A stretch of DNA of 64,000 bases, from contig NC_053201.1 in NCBI RefSeq assembly GCF_905163445.1, forward strand, positions 5,156,001 through 5,220,000. The letters are read 5' to 3'. The notes under the pieces were generated by a model. That model ran no database searches. It saw only the letters and a list, made by a program, of their open reading frames with translations, and was not told where the DNA came from. Within the stretch, counting starts at the first letter, position 1, and each line of letters begins with the position of its first letter. The DNA comes from Pararge aegeria (Eukaryota; Arthropoda; Insecta; Lepidoptera; Nymphalidae). A program made the position numbers and the translations under genes. This document shows positions 46,246 to 60,854 of the stretch, one piece after another.

Positions 46246-47861
46246 TGTTATTAGCTGTTTTTTCGCAATGAGGTCATCAGAAAAGCGCCTGTTGTTGTTA
46301 CACGAGCTCTACCGAACAAGTAATACAACAAACTCGGTGCAGCGCTATATAAGCTGACTGCAAACAGTGTGCAAATTGCCTGCGTGTCTCGCAGGTGTAT
46401 TATCTTTATTTATTCTCGTTCTTTTTTTGAACAAATAAAAGAAGAACGTGTTCGATTTTTTTGATTTACCATTAAATGTTTTTTTAAACATATCTATACG
46501 CCTTTGGATTCTAGCTCGAATTGTGTGGGCTTGGCAATATAATATGTTCACTTTTTTAAAGAACTTTATCTGTTTTGTGTTTTAATTATTAAAGTTAAAT
46601 TACAGAGATAAATAGTTTACATAAAAGGAAACTTAAGTGTCCGATTTTAAATTTGACGTCTTTACTATGAAAGCGCCAGCGTGTCAGTGGCCAGCATCAC
46701 AATATTTTGTAACCTGACTCCTTATTAGTCGTGGAGCTGTAACGGTGTACTATCGTGTTACTTTGTGAAGCCACTGTAACTGCACCCAGCGTAAGATAAC
46801 GCTGCCTAGACATTTTTAGGACTGTAGATTCAAAGCCGGCCCTTGCCGGACGCACGTTAAATTATATTATTCAGTATATTATTTAAAAAATTGATTTAAT
46901 TCCATTTCAAGTCACTCTAATACTTGAATATATACAAAAATCAGAAGTGGGATAAATTGTTATTTGCAATATATTTTATAAACCTAGAAATATATAAAGT
47001 GATCTTACGCCCAGTAAGGTTACTATTTAACTATAATCTCCATGAAATAAATCTGGTTTTACTGCACGCGTATAGATCTGACCTGTACGATAATGGGTCA
47101 CAGGTATATTAATATTACTGACAACATCGAACAGTAAAATTACAAGTTAAACGACCCGTACAAACTATTTATCATAAACAGTTTGGAGATGGTTGAGTTG
47201 GAAAAGAAATCTCATTTGCATTCGAATCTAGTATCTTTTTATCTACAGATATACCTACCTAGTTAACTGATTGTTGATTATTGTTCTTTCGGGGTATTTT
47301 ATATATTTTTGTATCTTTAAATGTACTCGTAATATGTATATATAAATAAATATCAATATATACGAGTATTACGCCATTGGTTGCTTTAAAGCGGACGCTA
47401 AATTTATATAATTTATATAATATACTCTGTATTGGGATTGTATCTCTGTTTTCTATACAGTCTATACATTCTCTGTGATTCGTTCAAACATACCCGTTAT
47501 TTCATTTGTCACCTTAAAAGCTAAAACCACAAAATTAACGTGAATTTCTTATTGCTAAGAATGAGCTTAGCAAACCAGTACAACATACAGGTAAAAACTA
47601 ACTTCAAGAATGATTTCATGTTGGTTCACGAGTTTAATGAAAAACCGCTAAGATCTCCGGATGTGACGTAGAGGACCGGATTGGGCCATATCGCGTGCAA
47701 ACGCAAGAAGATCATGTAGGTACCTACCTGCAGGCTCGATATTGCTCAATACCAATGACCAGTGTTGTATCAAATGTATGGAATTACCACGAAACTAAAC
47801 TAGGTAATTAACCACTTTTTGTTGGTACTCTTTATTTATAGTCATAATTGAAGCACGCTAC

Positions 47862-48058
47862 TTGATGGATGGATTTGATCGCCTATACATAAAGCAACAC
47901 CTCGCAGGTCATGCTAGGAACACGTCCTATAACCTGCCGACCTTTGACCAGCAACCTGAGGCGTGGGTGTTGAGCCTCAAATGCCTGTAATTACACCAGC
48001 AACCACTTCCTGCAGACTGAAACACAGCAATGCTTCTTGGCAGCAGAAATAAGTAGGG
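47862..48058 (+). mobile_element. SINE-D-like repeat, in Dl intron 2
   Basis: ttgatggatggatttgatcg, cacctcgcaggtcatgc, cagcaaccacttcctgcag and gaaacacagcaatgcttc; the end matches 9965-10005. Confidence 0.55.
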
Positions 48059-48783
48059 CTATATTGCTATTCTAATATCGAAAACTGTTCTCGATCGAAA
48101 TCCTATCAGGTGTAATAACGTGAATGAATGAATAAATGAATACACTTTTACTGTACACTAAAGAAAAAAAAAGTAGTTACAGAGATATAAACATTATATA
48201 GCAAGAGAGTAAAATTTGGTGGATCGCTACATAGCAATTTCTTCCAAGCAACTAAAGGTGTAAAAGGAAAAAACATGTTTTTATTTATTCATATTTCTAA
48301 TGTCTCAAAGTAAATTAATAAATAAAGCATTCCACTACTATACAAAATATAAGTCGTTTTTATAATAAAATACATTTCAATCTACGCTTCGATTTTTGTA
48401 TTCAATTGAAAACTTATAAAGTTAACAAAGTACATACTTAGTTGTAGCTCATAAAAGGGCGTAAAATGTTGAACCCTAAGTCCGTATGAACGAGTTACGA
48501 GTTCATTCATTCGATGGTCGCGAATGAACCGTTACGGAGTCGTTTTTAATGCGAAAAAATGTAGCATTGCACATTTGAAAAGCACCTGCTAATAATGTAT
48601 ACTAAAGCGTGTGTTAAAACGAGATAGCACGACAGTGTGACAAAGATGTCGTGAAATACCAATGTACGCTTACTTATAAGCTTTAGACCGCGGCTTTTCT
48701 CGAGTTGGTTCTTTTTACTTCGCATTTTGGCGGCTACTTTGTTATTGAGGCTACTTATTCATTAATTACGATAAGAGTATCAA

Positions 48784-48953
48784 CATCATCATCATCCTAT
48801 TACCGACCCCTTTAGAGGACACGGATCTCTCTCTCTCTCTCAGAATGAGAAGGGTTTAGGCCGTAGTCCACCACGAGTGCGGAGTGGTAGACTTGACACG
48901 CTTTTAAATAAATTGTAAAGAAGTCTCAGGCATGGTCTCAGGTTGTCGTAAAC
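48784..48953 (-). mobile_element. SINE-C 3' part, in Dl intron 2
   Basis: catcatcatcatcctatta, gagaagggtttaggccg and gtccaccacgagtgcgg on +, as in 25208-25330. Contains a short CT microsatellite (48826-48841). Confidence 0.75.
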
Positions 48954-49686
48954 AAAAAACAATTACAGTAAAAAAAAAACACTTTGATTTAAAAAAAAAA
49001 AAGTTCAAAACGTTTTATCTACCTTTTTTTTCGTAAGATTTTTTCAAAGAATATAAGGAATGTTCAGGTACTGGCATAATAAAATGTGTTTAAACCTCAT
49101 TTACACTGAATCTGACCGTGAACTATACTTTTTTATAGGTAGATTAAACACAGATCCGTTTGCGTTAGTTGGATGTACACGCCACTAGGGTTGCCATGAA
49201 GAATATAGAACAAGGCCTAAAAAAATAGCTCAATGGTGAAATAAAATCTACTGCAGACTAAAAATACATTAATATACATAAATAAATCATTAAATAATTA
49301 AAAAAAAACTGACAGGTAATAAAAAAATTAATGCTAATCAAACTTCATAAAATTATTTCGTTAATTGTGCTGCTTACAGCTAAACCCTACGTTATTATGA
49401 CATTATCTTGATAACTGAACTCGTTATTTCAAAACTAAAGTTATAGGGTTTAAAGCTTGCTATTCAAAGTATGGAAAAATAATTAAATATTTGAGTTTGG
49501 CACAATGGTTTATTAACATATCAGAAATTCCACAAAGAGGCAGCCCTAAATGCAACTAATAAACGCTATTGTTGTGTTTTTATCTCCGTCAGTCTGTCTT
49601 CATCTCTTTGTAGTGGAGATAAACCGATCAATACCTTGTTAATTATACACAAATTATTTCAACCTCTTTTTTCTGACAGGTTCGCG

Positions 49687-49735
49687 CTTGACCGCGATCT
49701 CACCTGATAGTCACCGGTGATGCAATCTTAGATAG
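49687..49735 (-). mobile_element. SINE-B fragment, in Dl intron 2
   Basis: cttgaccgcgatctcacctg and gatgcaatcttagatag on +. Confidence 0.5.
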
Positions 49736-50323
49736 TTAAACTGGAAGAGCCGGCAATTCAACGAACCAGTTACGAAATATTTTAACAAAGAGTATCTGAA
49801 CTTTTAAAGCTTTGAAAATACCAATAGAACAAAAAAAAGTTTTTAAAATTTAATAATATTTTACATGGAAAAATGCATTAAAGTTACGAGTTTATAAGAG
49901 TTATGTTATTGTTAAATTAATAGTATTAACCTCTATATTAGACTCTTATACTTTTGTATAGAGCTTAGCAATAACCGCTTTTATGCAAACTATAATCAAA
50001 CCCGGGACGTCGTGCTTACGATTCACGGTGTACGTGCTGCGTCAACGAATAAAAATCCAAAGTTAGGTTACCTACTGGCCTACTTATTTTCATAATGTCT
50101 ACCTTGTGTAGACCTTGAACTAAATATTTAAAAAGCACTCTTTTTGTTCCGCTTAAACAGAGGTTCTACATGCATTAAATTCGAAAATTTTCAAAATTTA
50201 CAAACTTAAATTTTAAGTAAATTCAAATTTAGAAGCTCAGCTGAAGGAATACAACAGGTTTTCGCTTAGTAAAATGTACTAAGCTCACTTCAAAGGACTG
50301 AACAATCGTTTTGGCAAGTCATT

Positions 50324-50331
50324 TTCCCACG
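50324..50331 (-). promoter_or_regulatory. CSL/Su(H)-type motif, intron 2
   Basis: CGTGGGAA on the minus strand; motif match only. Confidence 0.3.
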
Positions 50332-51839
50332 CAGATAACAGAGGAAGGTCGATCCACATAGACCCTACAAAAACACCTCTATTACACTCTTGATCGAGAT
50401 TCTTTACTTTTAATTATCTATTCAGTTTAATTTTAGAATAAACATTGAGAAACCTGTTCGCCCTAAGGAAACAAATTGACAGGAAATATAAATTATTATT
50501 GTTTTCCACCAATGTCTAAATTACTTACCTACGTTCAATGCGACAACTTTACTTTTAGTGTTTTATACGCTGGCAACACTATCACCGGAAGGAATTAATT
50601 TCAGGTAGCAGGGCAACACCGCGGGCTTTATCATTTTTTACCGTGGGACGCTGCCAAGAAGTAGCGTGCTTCAACTTAATTAAGGTTAATTAAATCAAAG
50701 AACCGAGCAGTTATGTTCATATTTGTATTTTATGTCTTTCTCGCTGGCAAAGACTGTCCAGACTTTTTATTGGCCATGCATCCGCCATCAGAAGTTTTTA
50801 TTGCTCTTTTGCAACGAAAACAAAGCAATTGTCTCTTCGAATTAAAGCTACTCCGTACAATTAAATTTGGAATTACGCAATTTTGGAATATTTTTAAATG
50901 ATTATACAATTTGTAACCCTTACTAAAAACAAACTTTCAATTATTCGCCTTTCGACTACGTCTCGAAAAAATAAGCAACAATGAATCAAAACAGAAATTT
51001 CTAATGTCTATCATCAGATCAGCCTAACGGAGCCTTTAAACCCACAGATATCTATAAAATTTTAACTCAATCGGAAAAATACAGATAATGAAGCGGAAGA
51101 ACAATTGCCTTCATGAATGTTGCCATTTAAAAGAAAAAGAATTGAATTGAGAACCTCCTTGGCTTTTGTGTTGTGTTGTTTAGAAAAAAGGTCAGTCTCC
51201 AAGTTAAGCCGCTTATTAATGCATCTATGTCATAATGTGAAGAAACACACGTCTTTATTGTGGAGCAAGTAGACTAAGCAACGGCGTAACTAATTCTTAG
51301 AGATTGTTCGTTATTTTGCATGTTTCGTCAATGGTTTCACGCTCTGAATGTTGTTAAAAATTTAAATGAAAGTAGCATCTCTGAAGGCGGTGTCGACATA
51401 CCTTGTAATGTGCGAAAAACGGTATATAATGTATGTGCTTCTTGGAAATTAACGTTACGTTGACGTCACGTTTGATACGAATCTCATAACAATAGTTCAG
51501 TAAAACGAACGCGCACCAACTTAGCATTACGTGTGATATACAAACCTTATTTGCCTTTAAGGTTGCCAGATTATAATCACATTGTACCACCAGAACTTTA
51601 TATATCAATTCACCAACAGTTAAGCTTACCTTAATTTAGTGAGTATTTCTTTTTAGATGCACCTGATGCAAATACCTATCATCAACATTCATTACTCTAA
51701 TTGGATATAATATGCATAACCGCATAATTTTATGTCCCGTGTTACAAACTGTGGGATTCGAGCATTGTAGTTATAGTTCCGAAATAAAGTACTTTAACGT
51801 CAGGCAACCCTGCTTAGACTCCTCATTAGAAAGTAATTA

Positions 51840-52450
51840 ACAAGCAAGACGGCGTCTCATAAAATCTTCACGCCTCCATGAATTCGAACACCAAACACGA
51901 CTGGGGGCGCCGCAAATCGTCCATAATTACGACCGAATTATATTCGGATAACACGTCCGGCATTACTATTCGATACACGATGCGGGCATTACATAAGTCC
52001 TCAGATTGCTCGGGAAAAACACTTAAAAACGCAAACCTACGTACGCATCATCGGCTTATTACTTTATAATTTCATACAGTGTGTATAGTCACAAAGCTCT
52101 ATGAAGCGGCAGTGAAACTTCCGTCTACGGCGTTTTTGTCCAAGAGTGCTCTTAATAATTTCCTTTATCTCGATCCGCTCGCGTCGGGATCCTCTTAAAA
52201 TACTTACCCCTACATCCGCTTCTTTTAATAATCTACCGAAGCCATGGAATGCCCCATTCGAACGTGTTCCCTCTTTTACACCGTCTTTTATCTCTCGTTT
52301 TCGACGAATAGCAATTAAAGCTGAACAAAAAAAGGATTGCGAAATGAAATTCCTCGTGAGAGTAGACCGAGGAGCGAAGTACCGGCCGACGTTGCTATTT
52401 CATTTCATAAGTTTCAAATTTAAAGAATCGGAGCGTGTATAATTGCTGCA
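51840..52450. other. CpG-rich, stop-poor stretch in Dl intron 2
   Basis: Less AT-rich than its surroundings, with an ATG frame at 51878-52069 and a long open frame at 52146-52442, neither with a recognisable domain. More likely conserved regulatory DNA than coding. Confidence 0.35.
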
Positions 52451-55400
52451 CTGGTTGCATTGTTCGAAGCCACTGCACAGCTATTCGGCAACCTGTCAAT
52501 TAACGGCCATTTAACACAAATTCGCCTAAACAAACAGTTCGCACAATCACATCGATCGGTACAAACGGAAAATTGCTAAAATAACATCGCCTTTCAATGG
52601 GAATCTCTAAAGCGAACTCGCAAATAATGATTACTCATCATAGCCGGTGGAATAAAGAAAATAAGCTTGCCAAGAGGATGAATAGACAATAAACTTTACC
52701 GGTCTTGTTATTGCAGCAAGTCTAGAGACGAGTTTAAGAAAACACTCCTTTTTCAAATGGACGCTCGTTTACGGTCAGATTCTGACATTTTAACTGCGTC
52801 TCTCTAACATTTACGGCCGCTAATAAAATTGTTCAAAGAACCCGATTTATATAATGGTGGCCCAAAGTTATGGGATTTTTCTACGGCGACAAATGTGCGA
52901 ATTAAGTTATGCTGTTAGTGTAGATCATTTTATTAATTAAAAAGGTGACAAAGTTGCAAATTTTGTGATTAAATCGAATAAAGATAGCAAGGTGACATGA
53001 TAAATGAGTTTTTATTTATAACTTTAATCATAATTGTTTTTTTTTGTAATTTTAAAAACCTTTTTGTAATTATAATGTGCCTTTACTTTTTTAAATGAAA
53101 CTGTTTAATAAATGTTTGTTATAGTTTTTTTTTTGGATTCTGAACCGAGACAAGCATTTAAATTTTAGTTCTCACGTAAAGCGAGTTAAGACAGTCCCTC
53201 AAATCTGATCTGATGAAATTCCTCGCGTTCCAGTCTTTATTCATCACACGCGCGGTCTTTCTAGGAATTGTGAGTCGCCAAAGCTCACATGCTCTACTCG
53301 TATCCGCAACTACGAATAAATCGCTGCCATTATTTAGTATGTGAGGAGGCGCTGTACTTACGTGCCTTGTACTTACTTCGGCGAATTTATGGACGTGTCA
53401 AAGGCCGATCATAGTCTGGGAACCTTCTAAATTAGCATTGTCGATATTTTAACTGTTGATGCTATCTCTTTCTTATTCAATGGTAACTTAGCTATATGTA
53501 ATCCATGAATATCAAAGTCATCACAATATATTACGGATAAATAATGATACATATTTTGCAAGAACGATAATAGAATTTTGATTTTGCTATTATTTCTTAA
53601 ATTAATTTCTGGTTAGAAATTAACAAGTAATTCATTCTAATTTGACTCGAGCTGAGATGTCGTGTTTTACGTTACACCTATTTCTGAGATAACAGTTATT
53701 AAGTATTTGGGAATGAAGTGTCAGAGCGGTAATTGTTACGGAATGCGTGAAATTACGGTTTACGTTCGTATTTGTATATTTAAACAATTCAAATCCAGTT
53801 TATTTCCACAACGTCTGCCGTGATTGGAATATCCTAGATACATTTATAACCTTACTCATTCGTGTCGTTTAATTTTATTTCACTGCCGACATAGCTATGC
53901 AAAGTGGATCAGAAAAAAAAAACTCGAGATACGTATCGAGAGAATCATGTCTAAACTTGTGTTAGGTACACCGCGCGTCATTTCGGATGAAATCCGGATG
54001 AACTGATCAGGAGATTTGTTTTTTACCGTGGTTTCGGTTTCAACGCTTAACCCTACTCAGGGCTTATCGGACAATCAAGCCGTAGAGTCAGAATACGGTA
54101 GATATAAAACATTAATTTTAGAAATGTTATCAAAAACCTTTGAAGAAGTGTTAATCTTTTAATGAAAATCCTTTAGTCTAAATAAAAGAAAAAACATTGG
54201 AATAAGCTTAAGAAAAATACAGACTAATTGATTAATTGAGTGACCCTACTAATCGATAACTGTTATTATTTCTTCTGAGCTATAACAAATAGTGGCATTG
54301 ATACCAAGCAAGAAAACAAATAAAGAGCGTGTATTCAAAGCTAGTCTTCATAAAACGTTAAAAGTTTATTTTTTATCTTACTGTGTATTGGTAAGTTTTA
54401 TGTTTGATTTATTGTCGTTTATGTCACTAAGCACTAATGGTCTATGGTTGACGTATCACTTGTCTTTGGTTCATAACCCATTAGTGAAATAATAAAGATT
54501 TGCCACCTTTTTGTAAATAGGATAAAAAGCACAGTTCTGATAACATCAAAGAGACCTGGCAACCTTTATCAGACACCGGACGCCAGTGAGGACGACTCCC
54601 AAAATTTGTTAGGATCGCTTTTATTTTTTAATTCTTATATGCTTCATTCAAATCATTCCGTTGTTTATGGCCGACATTTTCATTTTTCGAATTCCACGGG
54701 TCTTGAGTAAGGCCGAATGCCGCTGATGCCATGTGAAATTAAATTTAGTTGTCTTTTTTCACAGCGTCCCAAGTTTTAAAAGTCCCGAATTCCGACCGTG
54801 AAGTGCCCGTTTTTTCGCGATGATTGTAATTTGGCCATATAAATTGTTAATTTCTAAAGTTTTTATTCAAACGTTTGTATAAAAAAGCATTGTATGTGCG
54901 TGTAAGCATTGTATCTATCTTAGACAGTCATTAACTTTACTTTGCTTTTATGTTACTACTAAAGTTTGTTATTGCCCTTAAATAAAATCACTCTTAAAAC
55001 TACGTCTTTAGCTTGTTGTTTACGTATCAAAGTTGTTACGTTTTTTAATGTTTCCTAGTCTTTCTCAAACATAATCGTCACAGATAATATAAAAGTATAA
55101 CATTTCGTTTTAAATTACGACGCACCGTTCAACTTTTAATGTTTCCCAGTAAAACTAGAGAGGTAATTAATCCTTTCGTAATGAAGCCACGAACTTTAAT
55201 AATTAAATAGACGGCTATAAAGCAAATAAACGTATTTATAAAAGTCACGGCATTACCTATAACGTATGTTGGGCATAAGTTTTCTGTTAATTACGCACTT
55301 CAAGTAGTACCTAATAACAGTTACGACAACGGCAATGTACGATCAACTTATTGCGTAATATTTTATATGTTATGCGTTTTGAGGTTTTTAAACCGTTTGA

Positions 55401-58400
55401 GGCCGTACAGCAGTATTATTATAATATTGATGACGTTTTGTTACAAAACAATTATTTTAGAACATCAAGGTTTGCCAAATTAACTATTATTATAAGATAA
55501 TACTGTTTTAAACTGATAAGGCCCAGCTCCATTATTTAAAAGCAGGTATTTTATCAACTCTCTAGATTTCCAGACCTTTTCATGTCAATCTTTTCCGTTT
55601 AGTCTGTATCAAAGAAGGATATTTTCCCCCGCAAGTGTTAACTTATCCCTCGATTGTGGCAACATTTGACGCTTTATGGCTGCGTTTAATTACTCTTTAT
55701 GTCTATGCCATGACCGCAGACTAACTGCATGACGCATGAGATTATTTTTTTATCTCTATTTCATGATCAAATTTATGGTCGTAAATTCATACTAAATTTT
55801 TTTGTTGAAATTTACTTCAATCCTCTTAATTAAGCCGTCATTTAAAATTAATTTTAGTGTATATTAAAATACCGCTACATTTTGTATTTGGATCTGTATT
55901 TTGTCCGGTTAAAACACTATACTTTAAGACCACATAGTAAAAGTTCACTTCGTGCTTGTTTGCTGTAGATATATAATATATGTTATAACTCGTTCTCAAA
56001 ATAATTGTATTATAATACGATTAATTACAAGAGCCAGTTTATTTTGGTTTCAAAAAACGTTTACTTTTTGGCTAAATACCAAAAAGCTTAGCAACAAATG
56101 ATTTAGGTGTTCCTCAGGTTAGCTCAATCAATTTACTTATGGCTAACAAAACTGTATGGATTTTAATCTTTGCCCGCAAATTTACTATTCATTAAAAAAA
56201 TCAATCATTGACTAAAGCCAAACGAAATCCTCTTTGACAAATTTGAATTTGGAATATCATAGGTTCACACAGGCCGCGAGGTCGCTAGCTTTAAGAACCT
56301 CTTTTGTCTATATGCACTTCGGAGTACCAACAGGTATTATACGACCGGTTAAAATTGTACTTCCAAGTAGTACTACACATGACTATCATTAAGTCTTTTT
56401 CAATTTATCAGTATTACACCAAGGGCCGGTACCGCTCGCTCATAGTTACTCGTGTTTACGACGAAACTGCTTAGCATTCTAACCGAATGCATGTACTGTC
56501 GCCAATAAAATGTCGACCTGGATATTTTTTGTTTGAGAATATTTGTACAAGAAATCTTTATCGGGTGATATTTTGGAAACGGCCAGTAAGGCAAAATGTG
56601 TTGTCATTAGAAGCACTTGAAATGTTTACCTATTGTTTATGTTAATAATTATTTCGTTAACAATCACATGTGTTCAGAAAAACATCAGTGGTATATGTAG
56701 GTCTTAACAGCTTCCGGAAAAATGTTTTGCTATTTATTGACACAACCATTTCTATAAATGGCATTATAATATCTTTAAGTGGAGGTTTTCTAATTTCCTT
56801 AATTATTATCTCTCTCTTTGAGTTGAAATCAATGCCTTAGTTCCATAGTTCAAACATTTTAATCACTTATATTATGCCATTTAAGATTTCGCCCCACTGA
56901 CCTCTTCCAAAAAGTCACCCTTCATATTCACACGGTTATCATACATGGTTATGTTATGCCACGTACACACTTATTAAATTAAAGTCTATTCCGAATATTA
57001 TGAATCACGAGGTCAACGTTCTTAGCATTCGGAATACAAGAATAGAAATACTAGGTTTAGGTACCTACTTAATTAAAAGCATTAATAATTCGGATTATAC
57101 AAGTTTCAAACGCAATACTTTACGCCTCAAGTTCTTGGATCTGTATTAGAGTTGCTGTTTTTTAATAACTTAATTGGAACCAGTTTTACCCATTTTATAT
57201 AAGAAAGTATACAAAACTTTGTATTAAAAATTACTTGTTAAATAGTTCAAGTTTTTTATAATATCTACTGATATTTAAATAAAATAAAACCAACCATACA
57301 TCCCACCTTATTAGACTTAATTAAAGCCACAAAAAAGGAGCAAAAAAATATTTTACTATGATTAAAAATTTGTACTAAAGTATAATTTATTTGGTATGTC
57401 ATTCAAAAAATCTTGATACGCGATACTTTGTGGCTTAAACAATGCAAAGGATATTAAAATTAAAAAGGCCCGAGTCGAATTCTTTAGGATAATATAGTTA
57501 AATGAAAAAACCTGTCTCAACTCTCGAGTCTCGATGTTACCACACGAGTGTGAAATACGAAATCACGACCTCTCTACATGGCCGGCTGTTTGTATTCTCA
57601 ATACCAAGGCAGGTAGGAATTTTCACATGGTGTAACTCATAACTCGAGTTGAAGTTCTTTTCAGTTATATTTTATTATTAAAAGTGATATTTTTTTGATA
57701 TCTCTATTTTACATTGCTAATGCATTAAAAAAGGACGGTGATACTTATTTTAAAAACCGTAACACTCCTTATAAATATTGCATTTTTTTTGCATAAGTTA
57801 GGTACACTAAGCAATTATAGCATGCACATTGCAAATATCTTGCTTAAACTATTTCCATTAAAAACGAATCAACAGTTATAGTAATAAGGTCACATAGTAA
57901 ACAACTTTATGTATTACTTAAATAGTTTATTACATAGTTGCATCTTTGTATAAACACAAACATTCTAATATTGACATGCTAATACCATGATCTGCAAGTG
58001 TTTAGGTTTTTAAATATCCCTCTTGCTTTCCCGGAATATAAAGAAGCACTTTTTTACTAAACAAATGCAATCATAAAGATCTGTTAAAGAAAGATCAACC
58101 ATAATCGCACACAAATTATTAGTATAAGATGGAAAAAAAACCCAAATATATTTTTGCTCAGCTAATATAATTATCATTTCTTATCTAAGTATTATTGTTT
58201 CCGAAAATGACAAAAACAAAATGCAAAACATCTGTAGCATTTCACCATTCATCCCGTTTAAAAAAAAAAAACAAAGCCACAGATAATAAATACAAACAAT
58301 AGCGTCTGTAAACACGTGTAGCAAAGATGCGCGAAAGCGCCGGTCACCTGATTATACCCGTGCCTTTCATCCTAAGGCCCCGTAAAACCCAAAAGTAGAA

Positions 58401-58486
58401 GTTCAAAAGAGCTCGAAACCAGAGCCGTAAAGAAATTTAAATTAAAAAAAAAAAAGAAAACAGTGGTTCACGAAAGTAGCACTTCT

Positions 58487-58494
58487 TTCCCACG
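58487..58494 (-). promoter_or_regulatory. CSL/Su(H)-type motif, intron 2
   Basis: CGTGGGAA on the minus strand; motif match only. Confidence 0.3.
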
Positions 58495-59399
58495 TATCCT
58501 TACATTACATTCTTAATTAATAACGAAATAACTTGAAACCAGTCCCAGATATGGGAGTCTCTTTAGGCACCCCCATAAAACGATTATATCAAACAACTAA
58601 TCCCAAACATCAAACTTGAAGCCCCGATTCATTTGAAATCACTCCCATTAAAGAAAGAAGGTTATCCTATTTGGTAATTCAATACTTTTTTTTTTCAAAA
58701 CACCAAGGTTAGGTACTTGTAGGTTTTGCGTGATTCATTTTTCAGCTGCCAGTACAAATTAGTAAAAAAGGTTTTTTTAACAACACAATAAGGCATAAGT
58801 TCTCTCTTAAAAAAAACCTACTTTAAAAGCTTGCGAAACATAACTCATTCCTTTACTTCGTAGCAGTAATTACAAATGGTTCATTTTTGGTAAATCAGAA
58901 TAGTCTCACGGTGTTAATTCTTGTGTTGAGATCTAGGTTTTAAAAAAAGAAGAAAATCCTAATTCGTAATGGCAGCCAATTAAACGTCGGTGGCCAGCAT
59001 CAGATTCAAAAATGGAACATTGCGAACGCTCGAATTGGAATCGAACGAATTTAAAATTAAGATTTCATAAGGCGAAGTGCACAAAGTTTCCTCTTCTAAG
59101 TTTCAAGCCCGTTTAAAGTATCATAAGTATACGGTATCACCGACGCGAGCACGTTTATAAAGGCTACCCGTACCCTCAGAGCGAGATTAAGCATCTCGCA
59201 AGCATAGATGGTTTTCTAAAATTAAAATATTATAAAAGTTTAGAGTAAAATGGACGTGTTGGTAGTTCGTTTAAAATACAAAGGCTTCTATTCCTATCTC
59301 CTAGATGATCCGTAAAACATTAATAAGATACTTGAAAACAACGAAAGATTTTAAGGGTGTACACCTGATATTAAGGTCTGCACTTGTACGCTAACGTCG

Positions 59400-59760
59400 T
59401 TTCTACAATTATAGCCGCTATCAAAGATTACGTGTAGTGCACGATTTTTCGATACTCGATAAGCGCTTTCGAAGTATTCGACTCGTACTAAGGGCTGTAC
59501 ACGTACGCTTACGTCGTCGTCCGCTTTTTATGGGCCGCTCGAGAGTCACTGTCGTGGGAACCGGCATATACTTACGGCGTCTACAGCTGACCGAAATGCG
59601 CTCTCCATACTCGATTAACAAATCAATACAGCGTATACTACGACTCACCATATTTGATCGTGCAAACAAATCATTATAAGTTATATTTCGGCAACCTCGC
59701 ATCCTTATACAATGGTCATGCTTAAAGGGGTTGCCTTTGCAGCGTACCATGAGAAAGCTT
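59400..59760. other. CpG-rich island with overlapping open frames on both strands, Dl intron 2
   Basis: An ATG frame of 109 codons on minus (59421-59750) and an 80-codon frame on plus (59437-59679) overlap. Both are rich in R and S, from CG-rich codons. The segment holds a CSL site (59553) and a diverged direct repeat of tgtac..gta.gcta/t.acgtcgt (59387 and 59496). I favour an enhancer-like element. Confidence 0.35.
59553..59560 (+). promoter_or_regulatory. CSL/Su(H)-type motif in a CpG-rich island, intron 2
   Basis: CGTGGGAA followed by C, inside the CpG-rich, stop-poor stretch 59400-59760, which makes it the most enhancer-like of the set. Confidence 0.35.
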
Positions 59761-60854
59761 AGCTTTTTTTACTCTGTACGTATCAGAACCGAGATGGCAA
59801 TAAAGAAAGGCGGACCAAAAACCTTCCGAAATCATTACCTATAGGAGCATTGTTGTATCAAAAAGTTAATATTTTCAAATGTTTCTAATTAACAGAAAAT
59901 AAATGAAGGAAAAAAACCCAAATAAAATAATAAGCCGGTCTTACAGTTTCCAACTTGAAGGGTAACTAAAGTCGGGATTGTCTTGAAAGTTCTTGACTTA
60001 CAGGCTGAAAAAAGATACAAGGCGGGCCCTTAATTTGACGTTTCACTGTCAAACGGTGGATAAGGTTCAAAGTCGTACGTTCTCGCTTCCCAACCTGTTT
60101 AGTATTCAGTAATGTACGATAACACGTCCGCCTATGTAGTCGAAGTAACCGATGCTTACTTATTATAAATTCGTCAAAACTACACATCGGAACATAGTCG
60201 CTAACTGTTGGCCTGATAAGGAAGCACAGAGTCACTTAACGGGAGATAGACTAGGGAGAGCTTTGCGGAGTACACCTTATGTAATTGGAAATGAAGATAT
60301 TTTTGAAAGAAGCAGAGTTTCTGACATAGATTAAATGCTATATGACCATAGAGAATGAGGGTGCTTTTTAAAAAGCGAAATTTATTTTGACGTAAATTGT
60401 TCTTCTTCATTTTTCATGCAAATTCATGCATACATCTTCACAGCTAATTCAAGGACTGTACATGTTTGTACCGCTTTATAGTCCGCATCTAGACCTCTCA
60501 CTGTAAATTTCGACTTCACGAACTGTAGACAAGAGTGCTTTACGATTAGAATGTAATAGAGAATAGGGGGCCAGTTCGGAGAGCGTTAAGAAAAAAAACT
60601 CGTACATTTTTACCGTATACGAAGCGTGTGAGGTGCGTTGGGAAACTGGATTTCTACCATTGATTTCCACCATCCGACAATGATTATTGTTCGCTAGAGA
60701 GGCCTTTATCAGTTCCTATGCAAATAGCGCATTGTTAAGTTCTCGCTGATGTAAATTATGTTTTCATTCATCTAGCTAATTGACAGTAGGGAAAGAGCCG
60801 GTGGAAATTTCGGTGCATTCAAAATTCATTTTTTTTCCTTCCCAATAGATAGAT

